NCBI GenBank assembly: GCA_030704615.1 | Contig: CM060731.1 | Coordinates: 84,796,756-84,860,755, forward strand | Length of the DNA: 64,000 nucleotides | From: Takakia lepidozioides | Taxonomy: Eukaryota; Streptophyta; Takakiopsida; Takakiales; Takakiaceae | Direction: 5' to 3' | Shown here: positions 46,450-57,711 of the stretch, in pieces | Position numbering within the stretch: position 1 is the first letter of the stretch | How the letters are laid out: each line of letters opens with the position of its first letter | Translations under genes and position numbers: made by a program | The notes under the pieces: model-generated | What the model was told of the DNA's origin: nothing | Databases searched by the model: none | What the model saw: only the letters and a program-made list of their open reading frames with translations

Positions 46450-49400
46450 TGCATGAATAAAGTCATCAATAGTCACGTTCATTCCTCAACCTCTTCAGGT
46501 AAATGTAAATACAGATGCTTGCACGGATAATACTTCGAACCCTTCTTGCTTCCATCAACGAGAAGTCCGTACAATTGCAAGTCGGCTCCACTCCAATCGT
46601 AATTGTGTATACATCGTCGCGTAACAGCCGAGCCGGCCGTTGCCATCCGATACACACGCCCAAGGCCGGGTGGGGGTACGTCCACGGAGCTCTGAATAGT
46701 GCAAACCATCCCAAGAGCATTGGCAATCCGAGTCTCATTCAACTTGTGGGAGGGTGTCGTCTCTTCATTCTTCCGAATCGCATTGTGGGATGTGCAGAAT
46801 TGTCCAATCCGTCTCTACTGGACCGAGCAGTCTGCAATGGCGGGTCTCAGGAACCGGAAATGCGTGGGCCGGGATATTCTGTGCGTTGCACCATCTTCGA
46901 AATCCCCTGCTGCAGATAGAGCATCCGCCTCATTCTGAGAGAGGCTGCAACCCGGTGCAACAGGCCAGACGCCCGGAGGCTTGGGCATTCCCTGAATCCC
47001 GTACTTGGGCTTGCCAAATACACAGGTCATTATGTCGTGCCTACAGAACCAAAATGTCTGCTTGTGGCGTGAGCAAATGTGGGAGTCAAAATCTGCCGCT
47101 GAAACAAGGTGCAGGTACAACACCGTGTGGGTTCCTCCGAATCATCTCACCACAACGTGCTCTCGTATCCACCGATGGCGCAGCACTTCCTTCGAAATGC
47201 CGGCAATGTCCTCACAAATTCTCCACTGTGACTCCGACACTCTTGTCTCCACAATGGGAATGTTATACTGCTTTACTACAGATGGCTCGTTATGTTGCCG
47301 GGCACGCGCCCTGTGCTCAAAGGAGATGGCGATCTTGAACGTGCAGGGCTTGCGGTGCTCGACGAGACCTCCTCGGGCAACATCACCGGACCACGAGGGA
47401 GCGTGCGAATATTCTTGTCAGCTCGCCATGAATCCTCTTCTCCGCCAGGTGCCTCGTCAAGTCTTCGTCTCACTGGACGGGTATGAACATCTCCTCCAAA
47501 TGTTGGCCCTCTTCGCAGCAATGGCGTGTCCCGAAGGCCCTCTCGCAAGGCCGCCGCCACACTTTCCATTCTTCGATCTAGAGGCAGTCCGCATCAGCAT
47601 TTCCTGCTTGTCCGGCCCCAAGCCCCACTGTTTCCCTTTCAAGAACTCGTTGTACCTGCATTGCTACATAATTGACCTCACAATGTCCTCCGTTGTGGCA
47701 GTGAGGATGTCCACCAGATGCGCCGCAGAGGAGGCACGCCAGGAAGAGTGCACTGATTCGGCCATGTTGTCGTGGGCATGTCGGTGTCGGAGTCGAGACA
47801 CATTTCCTGCACAAGCACATGTTGAGGTTACAAGCAAAGTTACAAATATGGCCAAGAATAATATTCAACGGGACGCGAATTCCTGCAACTCACCTCCCGC
47901 ATATAGTCGCCAAACTGGAGGAAACGATAATGCCACCATGCTAGCCAACTGACCATTGCTCCCTCGTCTGATTTCCTTACAGCACCTGACGATGTCCACC
48001 AAGCCCGTATACATGCAAACTGTGTCTCTGCATCATCTAAGGTGGGAGCGCGCTTCCACGCAAGGCACATGGAACGGTGCTCCTCTCTGAAATCTGGCGC
48101 CACGAGCCTGGTTGTGTACTGCGAAAGGCTCTGCAGAAAATGGAACCCACAAGATCTCTCCTTGCGAACATTGGGGTCTGGCCCGTACACCCTTCGGATG
48201 GCAGCCCATTTGCTTGTGCGTTGTCCGCCATGAAACCACGGAAATTGGGAGGGGGCAATCCCCGCCTTGGCCATCTGTTCGTTTATTCCCTGCCAAAGAA
48301 GCATCTCCGATTGTGTGTCCTCTCCTTTCATCTCACAAATAGCAATTGTCATTAGCATCCTGCAGTGGGTGTCGTAGACATGTGCACCCATTGTCATCCA
48401 CTGGTGATTTGTAATTCGCTTGATATGGTCGAACATGACCCAACTGTTTGACAAGTTCCCACTCGTCATCATGTCGACCAGTTCGACGCCGCTGCCAGGT
48501 CCACACGTGGACATTTTGAATACGAAACAACGATTTGCCTCAGTCCCTTGTCCTGGAAACCTACTTCCATGAATGTAGTCATATCCACATCGTCGCTTCA
48601 CCTCCAGAATGGAGTGCATATCCGAGCCACGCCCAATTTTCGTTTGCATGAGACAATGTGGTTTCGGACATTCGGTGAACATACGTGGGACACCGACTCC
48701 AGCAATGCCTCCATTTCCTTCTCATCGAGAGGAACTCTATCGGAGCCGTCTTCCGACATAATTCTGGCCAATGCCATCTTATGGGCGGCTTGGAGCTGTA
48801 TCTGTTTGGGTTTGGCACCCGGTCTCAACTTAACCTCCTCCTGAACGAGCTGCTCTGCCTCGTGGGCAGCCTCCCGCGAGTTCCCCCTCGCCAATTTGTG
48901 ACAATAGGAACCAACGTGTATGCAAGCTCGGGTGAGGTCAGGGAAACGGTGCAACACATAGAACTGCTTGGCATTACAAACAGACATGCAGTGTGGTGGT
49001 TCTTTGCAATGCGCACACTTAAATGTGGAGTTCGGAACCTTCTCCTGAGCTCAAAATGGTTGATGAGTTGTGCCTGTCCAATCGGTCTCGTTCCTGTTAC
49101 CTCTGGATTTAAAGTGGAAGCAAGTTGGGGAGAAACACCGCAACGCGCCCGCACAAACAACGTAGCGCACCCACACACCATCGAGCATCTTCATGCTGGT
49201 GGTTTTGGTAACGCACCAAGGATGACCGTCATGTTTTCTATCCATATCTGTCAACATTCCGGACGCCCTCGAGTAGTCCGCTCGAGGAGGGAACTCAAAG
49301 AAGATATTACCGTCGACGTCGGCGGGAAGGCATGTAACCGATTTAATTGCGAACTTGCTGTAGTCCAGCCCGGCCAGCTCCGACCGGTGTCCCTCCAGGT

Positions 49401-49635
49401 GAAGCCCTCGCAGAATTTCAAGAATAGATCGAACTGCGGTGCTCGTGCTGGGAATATGACTCCTTCCTCCACTGACGTCCATTGAGGACTTGCTTGATCT
49501 CCAGGACGACCTCGGAACTTCCATGACCTCGTCTGAGTCGGACAGGTTGTGAACAACCCGGTTCTCGCTCATCTTCATGGATGGGTTCGGCTCTGGATTT
49601 ACTTCATTGCGGACTTCTCTCTTTGAGGTAGCCAC
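46450..49635 (-). pseudogene. SWIM-type transposase-like gene, probably MULE-related (decayed)
   Basis: From an ATG at 49635. An acidic, Ser-rich start leads to a Cys-rich region (YVVCAGALRCFSPTC, RGNRNETDW), then helical CIHVGSYCHKLARGNSREAA. A transposase-like core follows: WVMFDHIKRITNHQWMTMGA, HVYDTHCRMLMTIAICEMKG, then MADNAQAN with the frame slipping one base before WAAIRRVYGPDPN (near 48205), and NMAESVHSSWRAS (near 47760). The C-terminus holds the SWIM finger (CNCTDF, then in another frame YYPCKHLYL, 46500-46600). The Asp in MGAHVYD and MADN could be catalytic; this is inferred from the MULE layout. At least six frame breaks make it inactive. No terminal inverted repeats were found. 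Confidence 0.65.
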
Positions 49636-49872
49636 TCTCTGATTCGCGGATTGTTTCGTGGAAGGCGCCAGGATAGAAGGTGCATTTGGCAGGCAAATGA
49701 AGTCCCCAACAACCCTGTATATGACGCTGTCCGATGGTAGAACTCGCCATTCGTTGCCATCGCCAAATCATCGTGGAACACAACAATACTCTCGACAACA
49801 AGGCCGTTTGAGTCCTTCCTTTCCTCCTCCAAAACAACCGACCCCGGTTTCAGGTGGTATCGAACGCACAGA
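49599..49872 (-). pseudogene. 3' part of a 123-residue ORF split by element Y/Z
   Basis: Reads KYLCVRYHLKPGSVVLEEE and continues to a stop at 49599. Joined to the ATG-containing piece at 54437-54534 (plus) with one copy of AAATA it gives exactly 124 codons including stop. It overlaps the start of the SWIM transposase-like frame, so it may be an exon or a short upstream gene. Product unknown. Confidence 0.6.
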
Positions 49873-49877
49873 TATTT

Positions 49878-50908
49878 TGTCGCGCAGCTTTTACTCACCT
49901 ATCCCTTCGCTATTCGAGGCGGAAACTCCAAGATTGAAGAGTTGGAAATCTCTAAGTACTCAGCCCGCGCAGAACAATCAGTCATGACCTACAGCTAGTG
50001 TATCATGGGGGTGTTTCCTATTTGTTTCCCTTTTGGTATTCATGTTAACTATCTTACCATTGATAATTAAGTATCAGTTTGCTTTATCAATCTATTGGAT
50101 TCCATCAACTCATCCATTCATTCCACAGCTTCACTCAGATCTCTCTACACAGTGTGTTTGTATCGTAAAAGTATCCGATTATGATTTATCAGGTATCAGG
50201 CCGAAGCCATTGTGTCTCTAATCTCCTCTACAATATCATTACAGCCTTGCATATATCAAGCATCTACTCATCATCTCTCTATCTTCACTTCCGTTCTTCA
50301 TCTCTGCCCGATCCCCTCTCCTCTATCACCAAGAAGTCCTCCTCCGAATGATGTCCCTCAATTCCCCGTTTCTCCCTTTATCTTCCTCTCCGCGGTTCTA
50401 ACCGTTTCCCTCACTAACCGTGTCTGTGAACTAACATGTTCCCTTCGCAGGTGTTGTTCCCCACAGTCGTTCCCTGTCCTACTCTTCGTTCCCTATGATC
50501 GTGACAGCTGTGTCAAGCTGTGACTGGCTGTGTGAAACTGTGACGGGCTGTGACTGGCTGTGCGACTGTGTTTGGCTGTGTCGGGCTGTGACTGGCTGTG
50601 TGGCTGTGCCGGGCTGTGTCGGCTGTGTCGGCTGTGTCTGCTGTGACGGGCTGTGTTGGCTGTGTTGGCTGTGACGACTGTGACGGGCTGTGTTGGCTGT
50701 GTTGGCTGTGACGACTGTGACGGGCTGTGTTGGCTGTGATGACTGTGATGACTGTGACGGGCTGTGTTGGCTGTGACGACTGTGACGGGCTGTGTTGGCT
50801 GTGTTGGCTGTGACGACTGTGACGGCTGTGACGGGCTGTGTAACCCCCTTCTACAGTGCACTGCTGTCACCCCTAAGGCTCCTGTTGGTCTCAGTCTGTG
50901 CCCCTCAA
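49878..50908 (-). repeat. Element Z 3' LTR with deleted outer-start segment
   Basis: The LTR proper ends in a deletion: after CAGTCTGTG it jumps to CCCCTCAAAAAGCCGTG, losing about 80 bp of LTR plus the polypurine tract present in X. The minisatellite at about 50500-50855 has more units than in Y. Confidence 0.85.
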
Positions 50909-50920
50909 AAAGCCGTGTCC

Positions 50921-53772
50921 TCACGGTTTACTGATTTCGACTAGCAAACCTTTGTGAGTGAGCACCTTCTTGACGTTGAGAGTTTCGTGGCGGACTGTGT
51001 GTACGAGCCCGAGGTCTGTCTCTGGTTGACGGAGATGGTTGATCACTGCCTGGATAAGTGAGGCCCTCTGGAGGCTGATATCGAGGTAATCTTTCCGGCA
51101 TAGGAGATCCCCTTCGCTTCTTCTCTTCCATCTGAATTGCATAGTCTTCTCCCATGTCAAAGAATTCGGTGAAGAAACAATTGTATCAGAATCCTCATCG
51201 CCTCTCCGGTGTTTTAATTTTCGAACTTTTTGTGGAATCATCTGGGGCATACAATGCTGTCCTACCATGTCTGGAAGTTTGTATTTTACAACTTGGTGTA
51301 ACCGCTGAACAGCAAAATTGGTGTAGACACTGAGCTCCTTGTCTGTCCAGGTGAGTGGGGTACCAATTACTGGTGCAGCGTGCAAGTATTTCCATGCCAC
51401 ATGTCCCTTATAGAAAATGTCATCAATGCCGAATTTCTGTGTTGACAAATGGTTGCAGGCCGCTTGAAACCATGAACGAATTTGAGAATCCTTTTGCATC
51501 ATAACTTTTGGGTCATATAGGTACATATGAGGTGGCACCGAAGGTAATACCCAATGATCTCCACTGGAATAACTCAGAAAGCGTGTTTGCATCTTTTGTT
51601 GCTCAATGTGGTAACGTACCAGAAAACAAGCAGCGTAGTATAACCCGCACCCCATGACAATACTTGCTATCTCCTTGGTCTTGGTATAAATGAGTCCATG
51701 TACAACCTGGAAAGCAATCAATTCCCTCAACATGGTACCTGCCTCGTGCCAGTATTGTGCAAAGTGATGATCTTCAATATGTCGATTGTTTGGAAGAACT
51801 TTAGTCCTAGTTGCCACTGGCAGCCAAATACGCATGATTTGGTAGTAATGTGCGAATGACTGCGGAGGACTAAATTCTTTCCAAGCCAAATCCAACATGA
51901 TGGGAATTTGGTTGAAGGGCATAATCATAGCCCTACTGTACTCCCTTGCAGCTGGAGTTTTAGGTGGGTTAAAAGCGGCATTGCCCCATACCTCCTGCTG
52001 TGGTGGCTGTGGTGTGGTTGTAGTAACCACAGGTTCAGCTACTGGTACAGTGACTTGTTGTGGTGGTGGTGGTACTGGCTCTTGTATCATTGGCATCTCC
52101 TGCACCTCCTGTGAAGACTGAAAAGCCAAAGTTCTGGCTTGTAAATAAGAAGCCATTAGCTGTTCCTGAGGGATATAGACTCTTTGGTCGATGTTTGAAG
52201 TGAGGTCTTCCACTTGAGTCTGGAGTCCGTCTACATCCTCTTGTAACTCTGCTATCCTACTATAGACATTGTCTATAGTAGTTGTGGCAATGTTCTGCAC
52301 CTGCAGCCTGAGCTCATTCATCTCGCTTTGGGTGAGCTTCCGTGGTGCTTTGCCCTCTACTGGCCCTTGTGCTAACCAGACCTGCATAAGGCTGTTATCC
52401 ACCAAGTTGCTTGTGGTTCCCCTGAGAGTTTGCTCCTCTCTTAGCTTGTACAATTCCAACTGCTGTTGTAAAGCCTCCATGCGCTTCGCCTGAGGTTCAA
52501 CCAATTGCGCATAAGCAGCAAGTAGATTATTGGCTTCCTTCCAAGCCTTGTTATTGACCGCGATTTCATTTCTATTGGCCATGATGGTTTGTTGCAACTC
52601 CACGATGTGCTTCTCTTGATCAGCTTCAATCTACCTGTATTGCTTGAAAGTATCTTCATTGCGACAGATTGTATTCTTCATATCGACAATGAGCTTCATT
52701 TGCTCAACATTCTCTTCTTCTGCCTTCGTACATTTTTCCGCTTGACTGTTTATTTCTTTTGTAGATTGGTCAATCATAGTTGTAAATGTAGCACATTGTA
52801 TCGCCATCCTGTTATGCACTATCTGCAACTCCGTATGTAGTGCATTCAGTTCTTGCAACTTGCTTTCATGCTGCACCTGCATTTCGTATAGCTGTTGCTT
52901 ATGTGCTTCGTGCAACTGGTCTTGCGCGAGGCCTGCCTCAATCAATTGTTGCTTGGCCAATTGCAAAGCCATTTCTGTATTTCCCAAGTCCTGCTTCATC
53001 TTGAGAGTGACCTCTTCATCGACCTTGTTTGCACACTCAGTGGCAAGTCGAGCCTCAAACTCCTTCCTGAGTTCCTCTTTCAAGGCTGTCAATTGGGTAA
53101 TTGGAACATGGGATTTGACATAAGTCCCCAACAAATTAAGTGTCATGCCTATGGAACTCATCAACATTGCCTGTTGAGGGTCATCATGGTGAGGTTGCTG
53201 CTGTTCCTCCTGATCTTCAACAGTGTGATGTCTCACTAACCATTCAGGCCATTGTCCCACCGATTTTCTTCCTGAACTACTTCATCTATCACCGGTGCTA
53301 CAGTGTCATGACCTTCCGCCTGTGGTACCTCCGACACAGGTGTGTGTATTATATGCACCTCAGGATTTTCCTTGGGCAACTGTTGCACCTCTGGGATTTC
53401 TGTCTCCTTGACCAGACCAGAATATTCATAGAGAAGGTCCCCCTTCTCTATTTCTGCCACTATCTGTTCTGTAGTTGGAATATCTAACCCTTCGCTTTCC
53501 AAATCAATTATTTCTGGTTGAGCTGCATGGATAACTTGTGACCTTGTGACAAGTCGTTCAGGTGGCTGTGATGGTTGTGATGCAGAAGTAACTTCCTCCT
53601 CCCTCTCTGAAGGTCCTGCTTCCAGTAATAGCATTTCTCTGTGCTGCTGTGCCCCTTCCTGGCCATGAGCTTGGGAAACATTATCATGCGGAATCCATGA
53701 AGCCAGTGGATCCGCCACTACAGTCTTTCCTCGTCTCTGCCTCTTAGTCTCGGGTTGCCCTGCTAGTCCACC
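50921..53772 (-). pseudogene. Element Z post-pol coiled-coil ORF (5'-truncated, one stop, frameshifts)
   Basis: Homologous to 34144-37791. It starts inside the protein at GGLAGQPETKRQRRGKTVVA. It continues through a Pro/Glu-rich section, a coiled coil (ELRKEFEARLATECANKVDE) and a C-terminal domain with REYSRAMIMPFNQIPIMLDL and WLPVATRTKVLPNNRHIEDH. One in-frame TAG near 52630 and frameshifts near 53245 and 51160 interrupt it. About the first 275 residues, judged by X, are missing at the array. Confidence 0.82.
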
Positions 53773-54198
53773 CTGTCGCACAGCGCCGGCCTCTGCGCCC
53801 AAGGCGACTTCATCCGGGCTTCCCCTGTTGTATATTCGGTGCCGAATTTCCGTCCGGGGGTTGTAATGTGAGGGCCAGATGGCGGCCTTTCCCCTGAGCC
53901 GACTTCATCCGAAAGGCCTCGGATGGAAATTCGGCGCCGTTTTTCCATCCGCGGAGGTTTTTATGTCGGCCAGTTTTCGGCTTGACCCCCCGACAGGACT
54001 TCCTTTGGGGGGATCCGAATGGAAATTCGGCGCTGAATTTCCATCCGGGGGATGTTCTCTGTCGGACAGGTGCCGGCATCTCTGCCCCAGACGACTTCAT
54101 CCGTGCGGCCCCTGTTGGATATTGGGTGCCGAATTTCCATTCGGGGGTAGTAATGTGACGGCACGGTGCCGGCTTCTCCCCTTCAGCCGAGGACGGCC
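53773..54198. repeat. 96-bp palindrome-centred array (inverted relative to 63.2-63.8 kb)
   Basis: Palindrome centres GGTGCC at 53838, GGCGCC at 53933, GGCGCT at 54029 and GGTGCC at 54125, so spacings of 95, 96 and 96. Read on the minus strand the units follow the same order as the array at 63152-63782. Confidence 0.95.
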
Positions 54199-54436
54199 CC
54201 CCACTTTCTGACTGCATACCGTTGGCAGTTATTGCGCAAAGACCAGGGGCCGCATTCCGGAGACAAGGTTCATTAACACTCTGACTGTGGATTTTTGAGA
54301 TAGTTGGCTCCCTGGATTTGGATCAGGCTTCGTCGCTCGGACAAATCGGCACCGCATTCCTTCCCATCGCTGCATCCCCCTTCTACCAGGGAGCTTCCCC
54401 GCACGCCATCCTGGCAGTCTTGTGTGCACATCTCCC
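54199..54436 (+). other. Flank upstream of the split ORF
   Basis: Unique-looking DNA between the array and the ATG at 54437. A plus-strand frame (DQASSLGQIGTAFLPIAASP) is open but is not in frame with the split ORF. It may hold the promoter or an upstream exon. Confidence 0.4.
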
Positions 54437-54534
54437 ATGGCGGAAAACCCGAGCGCTACAGTGTATTGCCCTCCTCACGAGCATAGAGCTTCATTTCCGT
54501 GCAGAGGGGACATCTGCCGGGTGATGGAGAAATA
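54437..54534 (+). pseudogene. 5' part of the ORF split by element Y/Z
   Basis: ATG in a CCCATGGCG context, reading MAENPSATVYCPPHEHRASF to VMEK. It ends at Y's LTR inside the AAATA duplication and continues on the minus strand at 49872. Confidence 0.6.
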
Positions 54535-55537
54535 TGTTAGAGGACTGTCGGGGACTTAGACACTTATACGGGATCTGTAGGGTACCCTTAATTTTTGCAC
54601 AGACTGAGACCAACAGGAGCCTTAGGGGTGACAGCAGCGCACTGTAGAAGGGGGTTACATAGCCCGTCACAGCCGTCACAGTCGTCACAGCCAACACAGC
54701 CAACACAGCCCGTCACAGTCGTCACAGCCAACACAGCCAACACAGCCCGTCACAGTCGTCACAGCAGACACAGCCGACACAGCCGACACAGCCCGGCACA
54801 GCCCGGCACAGCCACACAGCCAGTCACAGCCCGACACAGCCAAACACAGTCGCACAGCCAGTCACAGCCCGTCACAGTTTCACACAGCCAGTCACAGCTT
54901 GACACAGCTGTCACGATCATAGGGAACGAAGAGTAGGACAGGGAACGACTGTGGGGAACAACACCTGCGAAGGGAACATGTTAGTTCACAGACACGGTTA
55001 GTGAGGGAAACGGTTAGAACCGCGGAGAGGAAGATAAAGGGAGAAACGGGGAATTGAGGGACATCATTTGGAGGAGGACTTCTTGGTGATAGAGGAGAGG
55101 GGATCGGGCAGAGATGAAGAACGGAAGTGAAGATAGAGAGATGATGAGTAGATGCTTGATATATGCAAGGCTGTAATGATATTGTAGAGGAGATTAGAGA
55201 CACAATGGCTTCGGCCTGATACCTGATAAATCATAATCGGATACTTTTACGATACAAACACATTGTGTAGAGAGATCTGAGTGAAGCTGTGGAATGAATG
55301 GATGAGTTGATGGAATCCAATAGATTGATAAAGCAAACTGATACTTAATTATCAATGGTAAGATAGTTAACATGAATACCAAAAGGGAAACAAATAGGAA
55401 ACACCCCCATGATACACTAGCTGTAGGTCATGACTGATTGTTCTGCGCGGGCTGAGTACTTAGAGATTTCCAACTCTTCTATCTTGGAGTTTCCGCCTCG
55501 GATAGCGAAGGGATGGGTGAGTAAAAGCCGCGCGACA
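54535..55537 (+). repeat. Element Y 5' LTR
   Basis: 1003 bp, from TGTTAG to CGCGACA. The minisatellite CACAGCC-CGTCACAGCC occupies about 54660-54912. ORFs of 103 and 62 codons on its minus strand are identical to those on the plus strand of Z's LTR, which shows very high LTR identity. Confidence 0.95.
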
Positions 55538-55556
55538 TTTGGCGACCATACTGGGG
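55538..55556 (+). promoter_or_regulatory. Primer-binding site of element Y
   Basis: TTTGGCGACCATACTGGGG directly after the LTR, a typical Tat/Athila-group primer site (TGGCGMC...GGGG). The donor tRNA was not identified. Confidence 0.8.
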
Positions 55557-56125
55557 AACTGAGTAATGAACAACCAGATGTGACAGGCATCTGGTGGGAT
55601 CATGGTGGATGGACCATTAAAGAATTTGAAGTGAATCAAATTCCCTGTGGAACGAAGGAAGAAAGATTGTCCAAACAATTCTTTCAAAGGTTCTTGGAAT
55701 TGCCAGACGGTTGTAAAGAAAATATTCTTAAACGAGTGCATGATGCTGATCCAGAATGGGGTCTGGAGAAAGGAGTGATAAAGATTTATCAGGTAGCCCG
55801 TAGAGGAAGAGCACGTTGGTTACCAACATTGGTTTATGTGATAGCATTGCTATCCATTAAACGAGTAGAGTTTGAAGGCTGGGAAGAAAGAAAGGTGAAT
55901 GTTTATACTCATATGCATGAAGAGCTTGTACTGGTAAAGAATTGGATTCCAAAGGATATTTTGTGGATCAAACTCACACCAAGAACAGCTTTTCAGACTT
56001 GTTTGCCATATGGTTATATGGTAACGGAGACTTCAAGTATAGCCAAAGGTGCATTGAAGCTTGAAAGAAATCCAGGCATATACGAGAGATATTACAGAAG
56101 AGAGTTTTGGTTATTGCCACATTAA
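55538..56125 (+). CDS. Element Y ORF between LTR and gag (no early ATG)
   Basis: The frame is open through the primer site and reads SNEQPDVTGIWWDHGGWTIK, then the same protein as 44829-45467, ending LPH 21 bases before the gag ATG. The first in-frame Met after the LTR is deep in the protein (MHEELVLVKNW near 55914), so initiation must be non-AUG, upstream in the LTR, or by splicing. Conserved in X, hence probably functional. Function unknown. Confidence 0.65.
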   Translation, partial: FGDHTGELSNEQPDVTGIWWDHGGWTIKEFEVNQIPCGTKEERLSKQFFQRFLELPDGCKENILKRVHDADPEWGLEKGVIKIYQVARRGRARWLPTLVYVIALLSIKRVEFEGWEERKVNVYTHMHEELVLVKNWIPKDILWIKLTPRTAFQTCLPYGYMVTETSSIAKGALKLERNPGIYERYYRREFWLLPH

Positions 56126-56146
56126 AAGAAATGAAAGACATGGGAC

Positions 56147-57711
56147 ATGAGTGATGAAAGAGAAGCTAGACGACAGAGATATTCAGCAAAAAGAGAAAGC
56201 TATCTGAAAGCTAATTATCCATATCTTTGGGAGAGAGGAATAGACATAGGGGAATCATCTGGACCTCTCACACCATTAAGATCAATGAGTGCATCACCTA
56301 TACCGGAAGAACTAGAGTTGGATGCCACTCCTTCTGTTTCTTTGCAAGAAAGATTAAGGGAATTGGTACAGGAAGAAGATCAATCACGAGGTGAAAGATC
56401 TGAGGTACATCCTTGGATAAAAGATTTGACAGAAATCTTTGATAAGAGTTGGCATGGAACACCAAAAGCAGGAACTCCAGTTTCTGAAGCAGAAAGTGAA
56501 GAAGGAGAAGAGGATGTGGCAGAGCCAACGGAGAGTTCAGACTCTCCAACACCATTACAGTTGAGTTACATGAGTGAAGAAGAAACCCAAGGGCAGAACT
56601 TGGAGGATGAAAACAGAGAGAAGAAATTAGAAGAGGAAGAATATGAAGAAGTAGACCCAACAGCTGAGGTTGAGACTACAACCAGGACATCCAACCCGTT
56701 GGACCTGGATCAAGTGGAGCACTTGGATCACAGGCCAACGAAGGTGTCGGCTCAGGGGGATCAGGCGGGCTGCCTGGATCTGGCTCTGGGGGGACAGGGA
56801 GTGTGGGAAGTAGTGCAACTGAAGCTGGGAATACTGTGAATATCGTGGGGCCAGAAGCAAGGAGTGCTCAAGGGCTACCACTTGGTGGAAGATCCACCAC
56901 AAAAACAACAGGTCCAGAAGGACCAGCACCAGCAAGGGTGCCAGCACCTGTCAGTGGGCAGAAGGTAGGGCCACAGATGGCGTTACAACCAACACGGGCA
57001 AAACCACCCTTTCCAATATATTCAGGAAAAGGGGATCCCGATGTACACATTAGCCAATTTGAGCACATGTGTATAGTGAACAATGAGAATGGCGATGATG
57101 CCAAGATGAGACTGTTTCCTTGTTCACTTATCAAGAAAGCAAGTGAATGGTATGCAAGATTCCCTGATAATCATTTCCTAACCTGGAATGGCTTGAATAC
57201 AGCATTTCGAAATAGGTTCAGGACAAGTAAAACTAGGATGAAGTGTATGGAAGTTTACAACAGCTGAAGCAGAAGAAGCATGAAACTGTTGAAGAGTATA
57301 TGGAGAAGATGGAATTGATGATGAAAAAGCTGGCTGCAGTACCAGCGCCCGGGTTACAGAAGACTTGGTTTGTGAGTGGACTAAGACCAGAGTTGCAAAA
57401 GAAAGTGGATATGTTACCCCATAATACAGTGGAGGAGGCATTTGAAACTGCGAACAGAATTGAGCAATTGGGAATGCTCAGGAGAGAGAAAAAAAGAAGA
57501 TGAGGACTCTGAGGATGAGTCAGATGAAGAAGAAGAGCAAGAACTAAAAAGAAAGAGTAAGAGAAAGGAAAAGTTGAAGAGGGATAACTATGAAAAAAAA
57601 TTGGAAGAAATCTTGAAGAAGTATGCCACAGAGGTGCAACACATTGGAGGAAGGGTGTATGGTGTGCAAAGTGCCAGAATGAAGGCCATACCACCACAGA
57701 ATGCCACATGA
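56147..57711 (+). pseudogene. Element Y gag (three frameshifts)
   Basis: Same order as X gag. It opens at 56147, shifts near 56690, resumes near 56805, and shifts again near 57235 and 57490. Gag-domain pieces are intact: FPIYSGKGDPDVHISQFEHM, ASEWYARFPDNHFLTWNGL, LQKTWFVSGLRPELQKKVDM. A CX2C-like knuckle at the end runs into the pol start. Confidence 0.88.

Larger units (their letters stand above)
49878..53772 (-). mobile_element. Element Z: 3' half (post-pol ORF and 3' LTR) of the element inverted against Y
   Basis: Contains the post-pol coiled-coil ORF and a 3' LTR of X's family, and stops abruptly at a 96-bp array at 53773. Its LTR is almost identical to Y's 5' LTR (long stretches unchanged). 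The base flank after the LTR is AAATA in element orientation, matching the flank before Y's LTR. Interpreted as the other half of Y. Confidence 0.85.

Noticed and set aside
50212-50523. 103-codon ORF, identical to 54892-55203 on the other strand
   Set aside because: It is LTR sequence of elements Z and Y; the identity reflects LTR identity, not a conserved gene.
54304-54523. 60- and 68-codon plus-strand ORFs before element Y
   Set aside because: They stop before the LTR and are out of frame with the split ORF; only the frame from 54437 continues across the reconstructed join.
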